Source: Roseibium marinum
Lineage (GTDB): Bacteria > Pseudomonadota > Alphaproteobacteria > Rhizobiales > Stappiaceae
Reading direction: 5' to 3'
DNA: 64,000 bases
Assembly (NCBI RefSeq): GCF_002906165.1
Contig: NZ_PPCN01000005.1
Coordinates: 302,719 to 366,718, forward strand
The notes beneath the pieces were generated by a model that did no database searches, was not told where the DNA came from, and saw only the letters and a program-made list of their open reading frames with translations. Both the position numbers and the translations under genes were made by a program. Within the stretch, counting starts at the first letter, position 1; the number at the start of each line of letters is the position of its first letter. Of the stretch, positions 54,332-64,000 are shown one piece after another.

Positions 54332-55687
54332 GTGCTCATGCGTGGAATACTGAAAAAACTTTCTGTTCTCGCTGACCGGAAATCCGTCGGGCTGGCCGTC
54401 CTGATGGCTTTGGCAACCGTCATCGCGCCGCGATCGGCCTCGGCGCTCGTTGAAATCGACATTACCCAGGGCAACATCGAGCCATTGCCGATCGCCCTGC
54501 CTTCGTTTTCGGCCGATGGCGGCGACAGCAAGCTGGCGGCCGACATGACATCGGTGATCGCGGGCGACCTGAAACGCTCCGGCCTGTTCAATCCGCTGGA
54601 TCCGGCCAGTTTCATCCAGAAGAACATGAGCGTGAATTCCACGCCGCGCTTCGGCGACTGGCGCCAGATTTCCGCGCAGGCACTGGTCACGGGTACCGTC
54701 ATAAAACAGGCGGACGGCCGGCTGCGCGCCGAATTCCGCCTCTGGGACGTGTTCGCGCAGGAACAGATGCTCGGCCAGCAGTTCTATACGACACCGGAAA
54801 ACTGGCGCCGCCTGGCTCATATCATCTCCGATGCGATCTACGAGCGGCTGACCGGCGAGAAAGGCTATTTCGACACGCGCATCGTCTTTGTCGATGAAAC
54901 CGGCGCCAAGGACAAAAGGGTCAAGCGTCTGGCCCTCATGGATCAGGACGGCGCCAATGTGCGCTATCTGACGCGCGGCGAGGATCTGGTGCTCACACCG
55001 CGGTTCTCGCCGACCAGCCAGGAAATCACCTACATGTCGTATGGCGGTGCGGATCCGAGCGTCTATCTTCTCAACATCGAGACCGGCCAGCGCGAAATCG
55101 TCGGCAATTTCCCCGGCATGACTTTCGCCCCCCGGTTTTCCCCGGACGGGCAAAGCGTCGTCATGAGCCTTCAGCAGGGCGGCAACGCGAATATCTTCAA
55201 GATGGATCTGAGGTCCCGCCAGACCACGCGGCTGACCAATTCGGCGGCCATCGATACAAGCCCGTCCTTCTCGCCGGACGCGGGTCAGATCGTCTTCGAA
55301 TCCGACCGGGGCGGCACGCAGCAGCTTTACGTCATGAACGCGGGCGGCGGCGAAGCAAAACGCATCTCGTTCGGGCCCGGCCGGTATTCCACGCCGGTGT
55401 GGTCACCGCGCGGCGACCTGATCGCTTTCACCAAACAGCATCAGGGGCGGTTCATGATCGGCGTCATGCGTCCGGACGGCAAGGGGGAGCGCATCCTGAC
55501 CGAGGGTTATCACAACGAAGGTCCGGCCTGGTCTCCCAACGGACGGGTGCTGGTGTTCTTCCGCGATACGCCGGGCGCCAACGGCGGGCCGCAGGTCTGG
55601 ACGGTCGACCTGACCGGATATAACGAGCAGCGGGTGGAAACTCCGGCCTTTGCGTCGGATCCGTCCTGGTCGCCGTTGATCGACTGA
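54332..55687 (+). CDS. tolB: Tol-Pal system beta-propeller protein TolB
   Basis: A 451-residue periplasmic protein with a signal peptide ([18 protein letters not shown]), an N-terminal alpha/beta domain (~45-160) and a six-blade propeller with repeated SPDG units ([40 protein letters not shown]). It binds Pal and TolA. The GTG at 54332 follows AAGGGA; ATG 54338 is an alternative. Confidence 0.95.
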   Translation: MLMRGILKKLSVLADRKSVGLAVLMALATVIAPRSASALVEIDITQGNIEPLPIALPSFSADGGDSKLAADMTSVIAGDLKRSGLFNPLDPASFIQKNMSVNSTPRFGDWRQISAQALVTGTVIKQADGRLRAEFRLWDVFAQEQMLGQQFYTTPENWRRLAHIISDAIYERLTGEKGYFDTRIVFVDETGAKDKRVKRLALMDQDGANVRYLTRGEDLVLTPRFSPTSQEITYMSYGGADPSVYLLNIETGQREIVGNFPGMTFAPRFSPDGQSVVMSLQQGGNANIFKMDLRSRQTTRLTNSAAIDTSPSFSPDAGQIVFESDRGGTQQLYVMNAGGGEAKRISFGPGRYSTPVWSPRGDLIAFTKQHQGRFMIGVMRPDGKGERILTEGYHNEGPAWSPNGRVLVFFRDTPGANGGPQVWTVDLTGYNEQRVETPAFASDPSWSPLID

Positions 55688-55891
55688 AACAACGTGCGGC
55701 CTGCTTCCCGTGACGTCGGGGGCGGCAAACCGCGCGGGACCTTCAATACGGCCTTGACAGAAAGGCCGTGTTAGGAAGTTGTTAACCATGTTTGCAAAGA
55801 CGGTTTTAACCAGGTTTGGCTAGAAAGCGTTTACCAAAGACCAGACGATCCATGCGGTCAGGTTGGCGGGGCTGGGGATTAGGAGACAGGA

Positions 55892-56377
55892 ATGTTCAAA
55901 CGAGAAAACGCCGTTCAGGGCGCGCGATGGATTGCCATCTGTTTCGCGGTTCTGTTTGCGGCGGCATGTGCCCAGACAAAACCGGACGGGCTCGCGACCA
56001 ATGTCAAGCCGGGTACCGGCCAGGACTTCGTGGTGAATGTCGGCGACCGCGTGTTCTTCGAGGAAGACCAGTCGGTGGTGAACGCGCAGGGTCAAACAAC
56101 CCTCGCCAATCAGGCAAAATGGCTGAGCCGCTATTCCCAGTACACGATTACCGTGGAAGGGCATGCGGACGAACGCGGCACGCGCCAGTACAACATCGCC
56201 CTCGGCGCGCGGCGCGCGCAGGCGGCGCGGGACTATCTGGTTTCCCAGGGCGTGAATGCGTCGCGTATCAAGACGATTTCCTACGGCAAGGAACGTCCGG
56301 TGGCCGTGTGTAACGACAGCAGCTGCTGGTCCCAGAACCGGCGTGCGGTGACCGTTCTCAACAACGCCACCAACTGA
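55892..56377 (+). CDS. pal: Peptidoglycan-associated lipoprotein Pal
   Basis: A 161-residue outer-membrane lipoprotein with a lipobox at AAACA (Cys ~27, FAAACAQTKPDG). The OmpA domain has GDRVFFEEDQSVVN, EGHADERGTRQYNIALGARRA and SYGKERPVAVCNDSSCWSQNRRAV. It anchors the outer membrane to peptidoglycan and is pulled by TolA. Confidence 0.96.
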   Translation: MFKRENAVQGARWIAICFAVLFAAACAQTKPDGLATNVKPGTGQDFVVNVGDRVFFEEDQSVVNAQGQTTLANQAKWLSRYSQYTITVEGHADERGTRQYNIALGARRAQAARDYLVSQGVNASRIKTISYGKERPVAVCNDSSCWSQNRRAVTVLNNATN

Positions 56378-56403
56378 TCGGATCAAAACCCCGATCTGAG
56401 CGA

Positions 56404-56431
56404 AAGGCCGGGCCCAGTGTCCGGCTTTTTT
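56404..56431 (+). terminator. Intrinsic terminator of the tol-pal genes
   Basis: A GCCGG / CCGGC stem with a 9-nt loop followed by TTTTTT, about 30 nt after pal. cpoB then needs its own promoter or read-through. Confidence 0.75.
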
Positions 56432-56656
56432 CATGCGAGCTGGAATGCGGGCGGCAGGATCGCGGGCCGGTTTCTTCCGGTCCAATGCCGTCATTGCCAA
56501 AATTTAGCCGAAGTCCGGGCGCTCTGTGCCCTTGAGTACAGAGCCGGGCATGATACATACCGGAGGGTATGAGACATCATGCACACGGAGCTGCGTCGGT
56601 ATTGGCAAATTTGTCCGGTCCGTTGGTGCTCAGCAAATCCCAGACCGGAGGAGCGA

Positions 56657-57607
56657 ATGCGGAATTTAAGGGGACTGGCAGGTCTCGTCATGGCGCTGGT
56701 TTTCATCGCCACTGCCACACCGTCCGAAGCGCAGCTTTTCGGACGCAAGAATGATGATTCATCGGTCCGGATCGGCCAGCTGGAAGAGCGTATCCGGCTG
56801 CTGACCGGCCAGATCGAGCAGCTATCCTATCAGATGCGGGAACTGCAGGATCAGATGCGCCGGATGCAGGAAGACAACGAATACCGCTTCCAGCAGCTGG
56901 AAGGCGGAACGCCGGGCAAACGGTCCGACGCCGCACCGGGGAGCACCGCGCCGGGGCTCTCCCCGGACGGAACGCCGGAAACGGGCAGCCTGATTGCACC
57001 GGGCGGCGGGTTCGCGACCCTCCCGTCGGACGGATCGGGCGACAGCGACTGGTCGCAGTCCGGCGGTTATGAAGGCCCCACCGGGTTGCCGTCCGACGGG
57101 CCGATCGATCTGTCCGCCCTGGCGCAGGGACTGGAAAATCTTCCGGGCGCGGGAGGAGACATCGTTCCCGACCCGGGTCTGGCGACGGATGACGATCAGA
57201 TTGCCAGCGTCATCGGCAGCAGCGATCCGCGCGCGGATTACGATCAGGCCTATTCCCAGGCGGTCAATGGCGACTACGCGGCGGCCGAACACGGCTTCCG
57301 GACATTCCTTGAAAACTATCCTGACGACGGGCTCTCGGCCAATGCCCAGTACTGGCTGGGAGAAAGCCTGCTTGCACAGCAGAATTTCCGCGAAGCCGCG
57401 GATGCGTTTCTGAAGACCTACACGGATCACCCCGGCAATGAGAAAAGCCCGGACAGTCTCCTGAAGCTCGGCGTTTCGCTGCGCGGTCTGGGCGAGGCCG
57501 ATGCCGCCTGCGCCACCTTCTCCGAACTCCTCAACAAATATCCGAATGCCGCCCCCGCTGTTCTGTCGCAGGCACGGGATGAGCGCCGCCGTGCACAATG
57601 TTCCTGA
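56657..57607 (+). CDS. cpoB: Cell division coordinator CpoB (YbgF)
   Basis: A 316-residue periplasmic protein: signal peptide (MRNLRGLAGLVMALVFIATATPSEAQ), coiled coil (~38-85, RIGQLEERIRLLTGQIEQLSYQM), a Pro/Gly-rich linker (~90-185) and three TPR-like repeats (~195-316, YDQAYSQAVNGDYAAAEHGF). CpoB links Tol-Pal constriction with peptidoglycan synthesis. ATG 56657 follows GGAGGAG; ORF start 56579 is not supported. Its stop lies inside the tilS start region. Confidence 0.9.
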   Translation: MRNLRGLAGLVMALVFIATATPSEAQLFGRKNDDSSVRIGQLEERIRLLTGQIEQLSYQMRELQDQMRRMQEDNEYRFQQLEGGTPGKRSDAAPGSTAPGLSPDGTPETGSLIAPGGGFATLPSDGSGDSDWSQSGGYEGPTGLPSDGPIDLSALAQGLENLPGAGGDIVPDPGLATDDDQIASVIGSSDPRADYDQAYSQAVNGDYAAAEHGFRTFLENYPDDGLSANAQYWLGESLLAQQNFREAADAFLKTYTDHPGNEKSPDSLLKLGVSLRGLGEADAACATFSELLNKYPNAAPAVLSQARDERRRAQCS

Positions 57608-58979
57608 CGGGCCGGCCGGGCCACCGGTTGAGCATTCAACGCTCCCGGACGAAGACATCGATTTTCTTTTTCGCGGACTGAATTCCTTTTCAAAGCTCGC
57701 TCTTGCCGTCTCGGGCGGAGCGGATTCCTCAAGTCTTCTTGTTCTTTTCGGCGAATGGATGAAACGCACGTCCTGGCAAGGCGGTGCGGAAGTCGTTTGC
57801 GTTGACCACGGGCTGCGCCCGGAAAGTGCCGCAGAAGCAGACTTTGTCGCCGCAATGGCCGCCGATCACGGCCTGCCCGCGAAAGTCCTCCGCTGGGAAG
57901 GCGAAAAGCCCACCAGCAATATCCAGGAAGAGGCCCGCCAGGCCCGCTACCTGCTGATCGCCGGTCATATGAGGCAATCGGGTGCCCAGGCCCTGGTTCT
58001 GGCGCATCACCTGGATGATCAGGCCGAAACGTTTCTGGACAGGTTGACGCGGGGCAGCGGGCTTTCCGGACTTGGCGCCATGGCGTGCGACGAAACGGAC
58101 GGTCCGCAGGGGCTGCGGCTGCTGCGGCCGCTTCTGAGCGTGCCGAAGACCCGGCTTGAGGCGAGCCTGAGAACGCGCGGGCTGACCTGGTGCTCCGATC
58201 CGTCCAACCTCGACCTTAAATACAAGCGGAGCCGCCTGCGCGCGATCATGTCGCTGCTGGCGGAAGAAGGTCTTACCGCCGACCGGCTCGCGCAGACCGC
58301 CGGACATCTGCGGCGCGCGCGCGAAGCTCTTGAGACAACGCTCCGCGATCTGGTGAAACGGCATGTCACGCAGCATCCGGCAGGTCCGCTCACGATGAGC
58401 CGCGAAGTCTACCGCGCAACCGCGAAAGACCTGCGCCTGCGCCTGCTGACCGGATTGGCCGCGGGCGCGACGGGGAGGCGGGTCCGGATCAGGTTCCGCA
58501 AACTTGAAGCTCTGGACTTGGCGCTGCTGGCCGAAGGCGATTGCCGGCACACGCTTGCTGGCGCGCTCTTTGATGCGGATCGCGGTGCAATCCGGATCTG
58601 GAAGGAAGCGGGGAGGACACCTCCCGAAACGCTCGCCGTTACAGCTAGCCCGGGTGTCTGGGACAACCGTTACCGGTATTGGCACCCTTCGGATCCGTCC
58701 TTGCCGGCATTAGCGGGCAACCTGCGTGTGGGGCCGCTCTGCCGCGCGCCGGTACAGGCCCGGGATATTTCCTGGCCGGAGGGCTGGCCGAAGGAGGCGT
58801 TCGACTGTTCACCGGTGGTGTGGACGGCGGAGGGAGCCATTGTCGCATCTTCCCTTACGGCACACCTGCGGATCGGCAATTCTGACGGGGTGAATTCGCT
58901 GAATTTGGAAAGAATTCCGTTCCAGGGCAAATTGGAGGCTGATTTTGTGGATGGCGGGGACCTGCAAGAGGAAATCTAG
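57579..58979 (+). CDS. tilS: tRNA(Ile)-lysidine synthase TilS
   Basis: A 466-residue ATP-dependent enzyme that modifies C34 of tRNA-Ile. The PP-loop SGGADS is at 45-50. HHLDDQAETFLDRLTRGSGLSGL and DPSNLDLKYKRSRLR are family motifs. ATG 57579 overlaps the cpoB end by ~29 nt. The C-terminal half is variable. ftsH follows after ~165 nt, the usual neighbour. Confidence 0.92.
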   Translation: MSAAVHNVPDGPAGPPVEHSTLPDEDIDFLFRGLNSFSKLALAVSGGADSSSLLVLFGEWMKRTSWQGGAEVVCVDHGLRPESAAEADFVAAMAADHGLPAKVLRWEGEKPTSNIQEEARQARYLLIAGHMRQSGAQALVLAHHLDDQAETFLDRLTRGSGLSGLGAMACDETDGPQGLRLLRPLLSVPKTRLEASLRTRGLTWCSDPSNLDLKYKRSRLRAIMSLLAEEGLTADRLAQTAGHLRRAREALETTLRDLVKRHVTQHPAGPLTMSREVYRATAKDLRLRLLTGLAAGATGRRVRIRFRKLEALDLALLAEGDCRHTLAGALFDADRGAIRIWKEAGRTPPETLAVTASPGVWDNRYRYWHPSDPSLPALAGNLRVGPLCRAPVQARDISWPEGWPKEAFDCSPVVWTAEGAIVASSLTAHLRIGNSDGVNSLNLERIPFQGKLEADFVDGGDLQEEI

Positions 58980-59146
58980 AGTTTTCCTCAGGTCCAACAT
59001 CTGTTAGACGTCCAAACTTAACAAATTAGTCAGTGCATCTGCGCAACTATGGCGCACCGCCTTGGCAGCGGGCCTTGGGCGACCTATCTTCGCTTAAAGG
59101 AAATAACCGCGTGAGTTATGTCGCGTCGGGCGGTTAAGGGAAAAAA

Positions 59147-61066
<1,920 letters not shown>

Positions 61067-61096
61067 TTGCACCTCGACAATCGGCGCAAGAACATC

Positions 61097-61124
61097 AAAT
61101 GCCCGGCGCAAGCCGGGCATTTTT
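61097..61124 (+). terminator. Intrinsic terminator of ftsH
   Basis: AATGCCCGGC / GCCGGGCATT stem, GCAA tetraloop, followed by TTTTT. Confidence 0.9.
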
Positions 61125-61273
61125 CGTTCCGGCCTGCTCGGATCGTCAGTGAATGGTAACAATTGCTCACATATTTTGAAGCACGGGCGGTGCGAACTGC
61201 GCTAAATATGCGCTCGATCGACCTGCTTGTGTGCGAATTCGCACAAATAAAGACAATTCAACGGACATGATTG

Positions 61274-62617
61274 ATGCGTAAGTTTTTCGGGACCGACGGT
61301 ATTCGCGGCCAGGCCAATACATATCCCATGACAGCGGAGATGGCCCTGAAGGTGGGGATGGCGGCCGGGCTGGTGTTCAAGAACGGCGGGCACCGCCACC
61401 GGGTCGTCATCGGCAAGGACACGCGCCTGTCGGGATATATGCTGGAGAACGCACTGGTGGCCGGATTTACGTCTGTCGGCATCGATGTATTCCTGCTCGG
61501 CCCGATGCCGACGCCCGCGGTCGCGATGCTTACCCGTTCGCTCAGGACGGATCTGGGCGTGATGATTTCGGCCTCGCACAATCCTTTTCAGGACAACGGC
61601 ATCAAGTTCTTCGGGCCCGACGGCTTCAAGCTCAGCGACGAAATCGAAAAGACCATTGAGAAGCTGATCGAGACCGACCTGACGTCTCGGCTGCCCGGGG
61701 CAAGCGATCTTGGCCGGGCAAAGCGGATCGACGGTGCCCAACAGCGCTATATCGAGTTCGCCAAGCGCACCTTGCCACGCGAAATGAGCCTTGAGGGACT
61801 GCGCGTGGTCATCGATTGCGCCAATGGAGCGGCCTACAAGGTGGCTCCGGAAGCTCTGTGGGAGCTTGGTGCGGACGTGATTTCGATGGGCGTTTCCCCG
61901 GACGGCTTCAACATCAACAAGGAATGCGGCTCCACATCGACCGATGCGCTGTCCGAAAAGGTGCATGAAGTCAGGGCGGATATCGGTATCGCGCTCGACG
62001 GCGACGCGGACCGGGTGATCATCGTCGATGAGAACGGCGCTGTTGTCGACGGTGACCAGCTGATGGCCGTGGTGGCGCAATCCTGGCAGGCGAGCAACCG
62101 TCTGTCGGCGCCGGGCATCGTCGCGACGGTCATGTCGAACCTCGGTCTGGAGCGGTATCTCGAAAGCCTCGGCCTCAGCCTCGCCCGCACGCGGGTGGGC
62201 GACCGCTATGTGGTCGAGCACATGCGCGCCCACGGTTTCAATGTCGGCGGAGAACAGTCGGGACATATTGTCCTGTCCGATTTCGCCACCACCGGCGACG
62301 GCCTGATAGCCGCTCTTCAGGTGCTGGCCTGCGTGAAGGATCAGAACAGGCCGGTGTCGGAAGTCTGCCGCCGGTTCGAACCGGTGCCGCAGATCCTGAA
62401 GAACGTGCGCTACAAGGGCGGCACGCCGCTGGACAAGGATCAAGTCAAGTCAGCCATCGAAGACGGGGAGGCCCGCCTCGGCAAATCCGGCCGCCTGGTG
62501 ATTCGCGCCTCCGGGACCGAGCCCCTCATCCGGGTGATGGCCGAAGGCGATGACGCGGAGCTGGTCAGCCAGGTCGTCAACGATATCGCCGGTGTCGTCG
62601 CTTCCGCGACCGCCTGA
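61274..62617 (+). CDS. glmM: Phosphoglucosamine mutase GlmM
   Basis: A 447-residue enzyme converting glucosamine 6-phosphate to glucosamine 1-phosphate for UDP-GlcNAc. Motifs: [29 protein letters not shown] (phospho-Ser loop), [11 protein letters not shown] (Mg) and [12 protein letters not shown] (phosphate). ATG 61274 is chosen; an in-frame TTG at 61271 is possible. Confidence 0.95.
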   Translation: MRKFFGTDGIRGQANTYPMTAEMALKVGMAAGLVFKNGGHRHRVVIGKDTRLSGYMLENALVAGFTSVGIDVFLLGPMPTPAVAMLTRSLRTDLGVMISASHNPFQDNGIKFFGPDGFKLSDEIEKTIEKLIETDLTSRLPGASDLGRAKRIDGAQQRYIEFAKRTLPREMSLEGLRVVIDCANGAAYKVAPEALWELGADVISMGVSPDGFNINKECGSTSTDALSEKVHEVRADIGIALDGDADRVIIVDENGAVVDGDQLMAVVAQSWQASNRLSAPGIVATVMSNLGLERYLESLGLSLARTRVGDRYVVEHMRAHGFNVGGEQSGHIVLSDFATTGDGLIAALQVLACVKDQNRPVSEVCRRFEPVPQILKNVRYKGGTPLDKDQVKSAIEDGEARLGKSGRLVIRASGTEPLIRVMAEGDDAELVSQVVNDIAGVVASATA

Positions 62618-62671
62618 ATTTCCACTTTTGAAGCCGAACCGCCCAGATTTAAGGCGGCTTCACACTGCCGA

Positions 62672-62745
62672 CAAAGGCTCACGGTTGCCGTTGGTCCTCC
62701 CGCCGTGCGAAGCGCGAGCCGGGACCGGAGAGCCGCAAGCCTTTG
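62672..62745. repeat. Long imperfect palindrome after glmM
   Basis: CAAAGGCT (62672-62679) pairs with AGCCTTTG (62738-62745), and an inner GGTCC / GGGACC pair extends it. No T run, so a repeat element or weak terminator is possible. Confidence 0.5.
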
Positions 62746-62938
62746 CTTATTTGTTGCTATCGATGAGCCTTGGTTGCTCGACTCCGGATCTTCGCCGCGC
62801 TGCCTGCACGATGAGGGCATGAAGGTCTGTCGTAAATAGAGAGTCGCGTTAAATTAGGGTGGTTTGTTAATTTCTTGTCAATAAATCTTATCAAATTAAG
62901 CTTGTGTTAAGGTAAAAAAACGCGGTTAAAGAACAGAG

Positions 62939-62953
62939 TTAAGTTACCTTTAA
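62939..62953. promoter_or_regulatory. CtrA-type box TTAA-N7-TTAA
   Basis: TTAAGTTACCTTTAA matches the CtrA consensus exactly (TTAA, 7 nt, TTAA), ~80 nt upstream of the outer-membrane protein start. TTAA half sites recur around it. Confidence 0.5.
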
Positions 62954-63033
62954 TGAATTCCCCTCAGTATGTCTTCAAGTTTGGTGTGTCCGGTATCGGT
63001 TGAAGCGGGCGCTCACTGGAAGAGGACGAGGAC

Positions 63034-63837
63034 ATGGACAATTTTTTCAAGCGTTTGTCTTTGACCGGCTTTGCTGTTGCACTTTCCACTGCGGGTTATG
63101 CTGCGGATTTGCCGGCCCCGGTTATTGAGCACATTCCGCAAATCCCGGTCGCGGCGGGCGCCTTCTATCTGCGCGGCGATATCGGCTACAAAATCTATCA
63201 GGCGCCCGACATCAAATACGGCACCCTGGACTTCTATGACGAGGAAATGGACGGCACGTTCATGATGGGTGCCGGTGTCGGTTACAAGTTCAGCGATCAC
63301 TTGCGCGCCGATTTGACGATCGACTACGAATTCCCTGCCGAAGCGAAATCAAAAGGCCCCTGCAATAGTCCCTGCGGTTCGCCCGGACATTCGATCGAAA
63401 AGGCCGATATTGACGTCTGGACGTTCATGCTGAATGGCTACGTCGATATCGGGACCTGGAACAAGATCACGCCCTATGTCGGTGCGGGTATCGGTGCTTC
63501 CTATGTGACGACGAGCAATATCACTTTCGCAAACCCGGACGGGGCACGCGGTTCCTATGACGGTGACAGCAAGTGGAATTTCGCCTGGGCGCTGATGGCA
63601 GGTGCCTCGTATGAAATCACACCCAATCTGGCCCTGGATGGCGGCTACCGCTACCTGAACATCGGCGATGCACATTCGGCGAAGTTTGCTGTCGGCGGTC
63701 AGAATACCAGGATCGAGTACAAGGACCTGTCCGCGCACGAATTCAGGCTCGGTGCCCGCTACACCTTCAACTCCATGAGGACCGCGGCCGCTCCGGTCTA
63801 TTACGAGCCGCAAGGGCCGATCATGAGCAACTTCTGA
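63034..63837 (+). CDS. Outer-membrane beta-barrel protein (Omp25/Omp31-like)
   Basis: A 267-residue protein with a signal peptide ending GYAADLPAP (cleavage ~23) and alternating beta strands (FYLRGDIGYKIYQ, MMGAGVGYKFSDHLRADLTIDYEF, ALDGGYRYLNIGD, EFRLGARYTF). The last residue is phenylalanine, the BamA-recognition end. It resembles the rhizobial/Brucella Omp25/31 porin-like group. The site with the CtrA-type box lies upstream, and two tandem terminators follow. Confidence 0.85.
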   Translation: MDNFFKRLSLTGFAVALSTAGYAADLPAPVIEHIPQIPVAAGAFYLRGDIGYKIYQAPDIKYGTLDFYDEEMDGTFMMGAGVGYKFSDHLRADLTIDYEFPAEAKSKGPCNSPCGSPGHSIEKADIDVWTFMLNGYVDIGTWNKITPYVGAGIGASYVTTSNITFANPDGARGSYDGDSKWNFAWALMAGASYEITPNLALDGGYRYLNIGDAHSAKFAVGGQNTRIEYKDLSAHEFRLGARYTFNSMRTAAAPVYYEPQGPIMSNF

Positions 63838-63859
63838 TCCTCTTCTAATGCGTATTTGC

Positions 63860-63885
63860 AAAGGCCGGTCATTGGACCGGCCTTT
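63860..63885 (+). terminator. First terminator after the outer-membrane protein gene
   Basis: AAAGGCCGGTC / GACCGGCCTTT, an 11-bp perfect stem with a 4-nt loop. Confidence 0.8.
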
Positions 63886-63895
63886 CAGACCGCTG

Positions 63896-63925
63896 ACAAA
63901 CCCGCCGATTTCGGCGGGTTTGTTT
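63896..63925 (+). terminator. Second terminator after the outer-membrane protein gene
   Basis: ACAAACCCGCCGA / TCGGCGGGTTTGT stem with a 2-nt gap at the loop, followed by a long T run. Two terminators in a row suggest a highly transcribed gene. Confidence 0.85.
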
Positions 63926-64000
63926 TTTTGATGGTTTTATATCGGGATTTCGGGCGTTTTTTTGTTTCCGGTGTATTGGCCTTGTCGGCCTCAAGCTTGC

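Larger units (their letters stand above)
62618..63033. other. Intergenic region upstream of the outer-membrane protein gene
   Basis: About 415 nt with a GC-rich palindrome (62672-62745) in the first half and an AT-rich promoter zone (62820-62960) with at least six TTAA motifs. No supported gene. Confidence 0.6.

Overview
This is a continuous piece of an alphaproteobacterial chromosome, most likely from the order Hyphomicrobiales and probably a marine Roseibium/Labrenzia/Stappia-type bacterium. The evidence is an RcdA-type CtrA-degradation adaptor, a DUF1013/TrcR cell-cycle regulator, a TTAA-N7-TTAA CtrA-type box, an Omp25/31-like porin, the tkt-gap-pgk-fba gene order, and high GC with GC-rich palindromic repeats between genes. 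The genus is an inference from protein style; no 16S or tRNA gene is present to confirm it. I see no rRNA, tRNA, CRISPR array or insertion sequence.

Layout. (1) 1-2995: the end of an exopolysaccharide-type cluster (FAD oxidoreductase fragment, GT4 glycosyltransferase, GH16 glucanase with a TTG start). (2) 3043-6582: cell-cycle and housekeeping genes (rcdA, DUF1192, quinone oxidoreductase, trcR with a repeat-built acidic tail) around a candidate small RNA. (3) 6679-9568: a TAXI-type TRAP transporter. (4) 9680-21135: an accessory catabolic block with an Lrp regulator divergent from an almost gapless run: class V aminotransferase, MFS, flavoprotein, two CMD/AhpD proteins, opine-dehydrogenase-family enzyme and a polyamine-type ABC transporter. 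(5) 21148-26205: glpF-dhaK-dhaL-dhaM, glycerol/dihydroxyacetone use by PEP-dependent phosphorylation, with a perfect FNR/FixK box upstream. (6) 26646-28674: a non-flagellar MotA/MotB-like stator pair. (7) 28675-30783: a gene-poor, partly AT-rich segment with two orphan genes and GC-rich palindromes. (8) 30784-40933: suhB, efp, a Sel1-repeat protein, a ThiE-like protein and the central carbon genes fba, pgk, lysE-like, gap, tkt. (9) 41386-44662: DUF4164, zapA, 6S RNA, 5-formyl-THF cyclo-ligase, ymdB-like, yebC. (10) 44729-48587: a REPIN-like element, MazG-like protein, TauE exporter, ruvC-ruvA-(membrane protein)-ruvB. (11) 48706-63837: a chemoreceptor, a GFA-family protein, ybgC-tolQRAB-pal-cpoB, tilS, ftsH, glmM and an outer-membrane protein.

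How the parts work together. The Tol-Pal block is a complete envelope-constriction machine. The glycolytic genes make a lower-glycolysis/pentose-phosphate set, and the glpF-dhaKLM operon feeds dihydroxyacetone phosphate directly into it. Genes in blocks 4, 5, 10 and 11 are often joined by ATGA overlaps, implying translational coupling.

The least expected features are: a 17-bp tandem triplication that repeats the ruvA start codon and its ATGA coupling junction; an apparent one-base lesion just after the expected start of the Sel1-repeat gene; the repeat-built acidic tail on TrcR; the possible three-hairpin sRNA next to rcdA; and the opine-dehydrogenase/AhpD/ABC block, whose substrate cannot be read from sequence.
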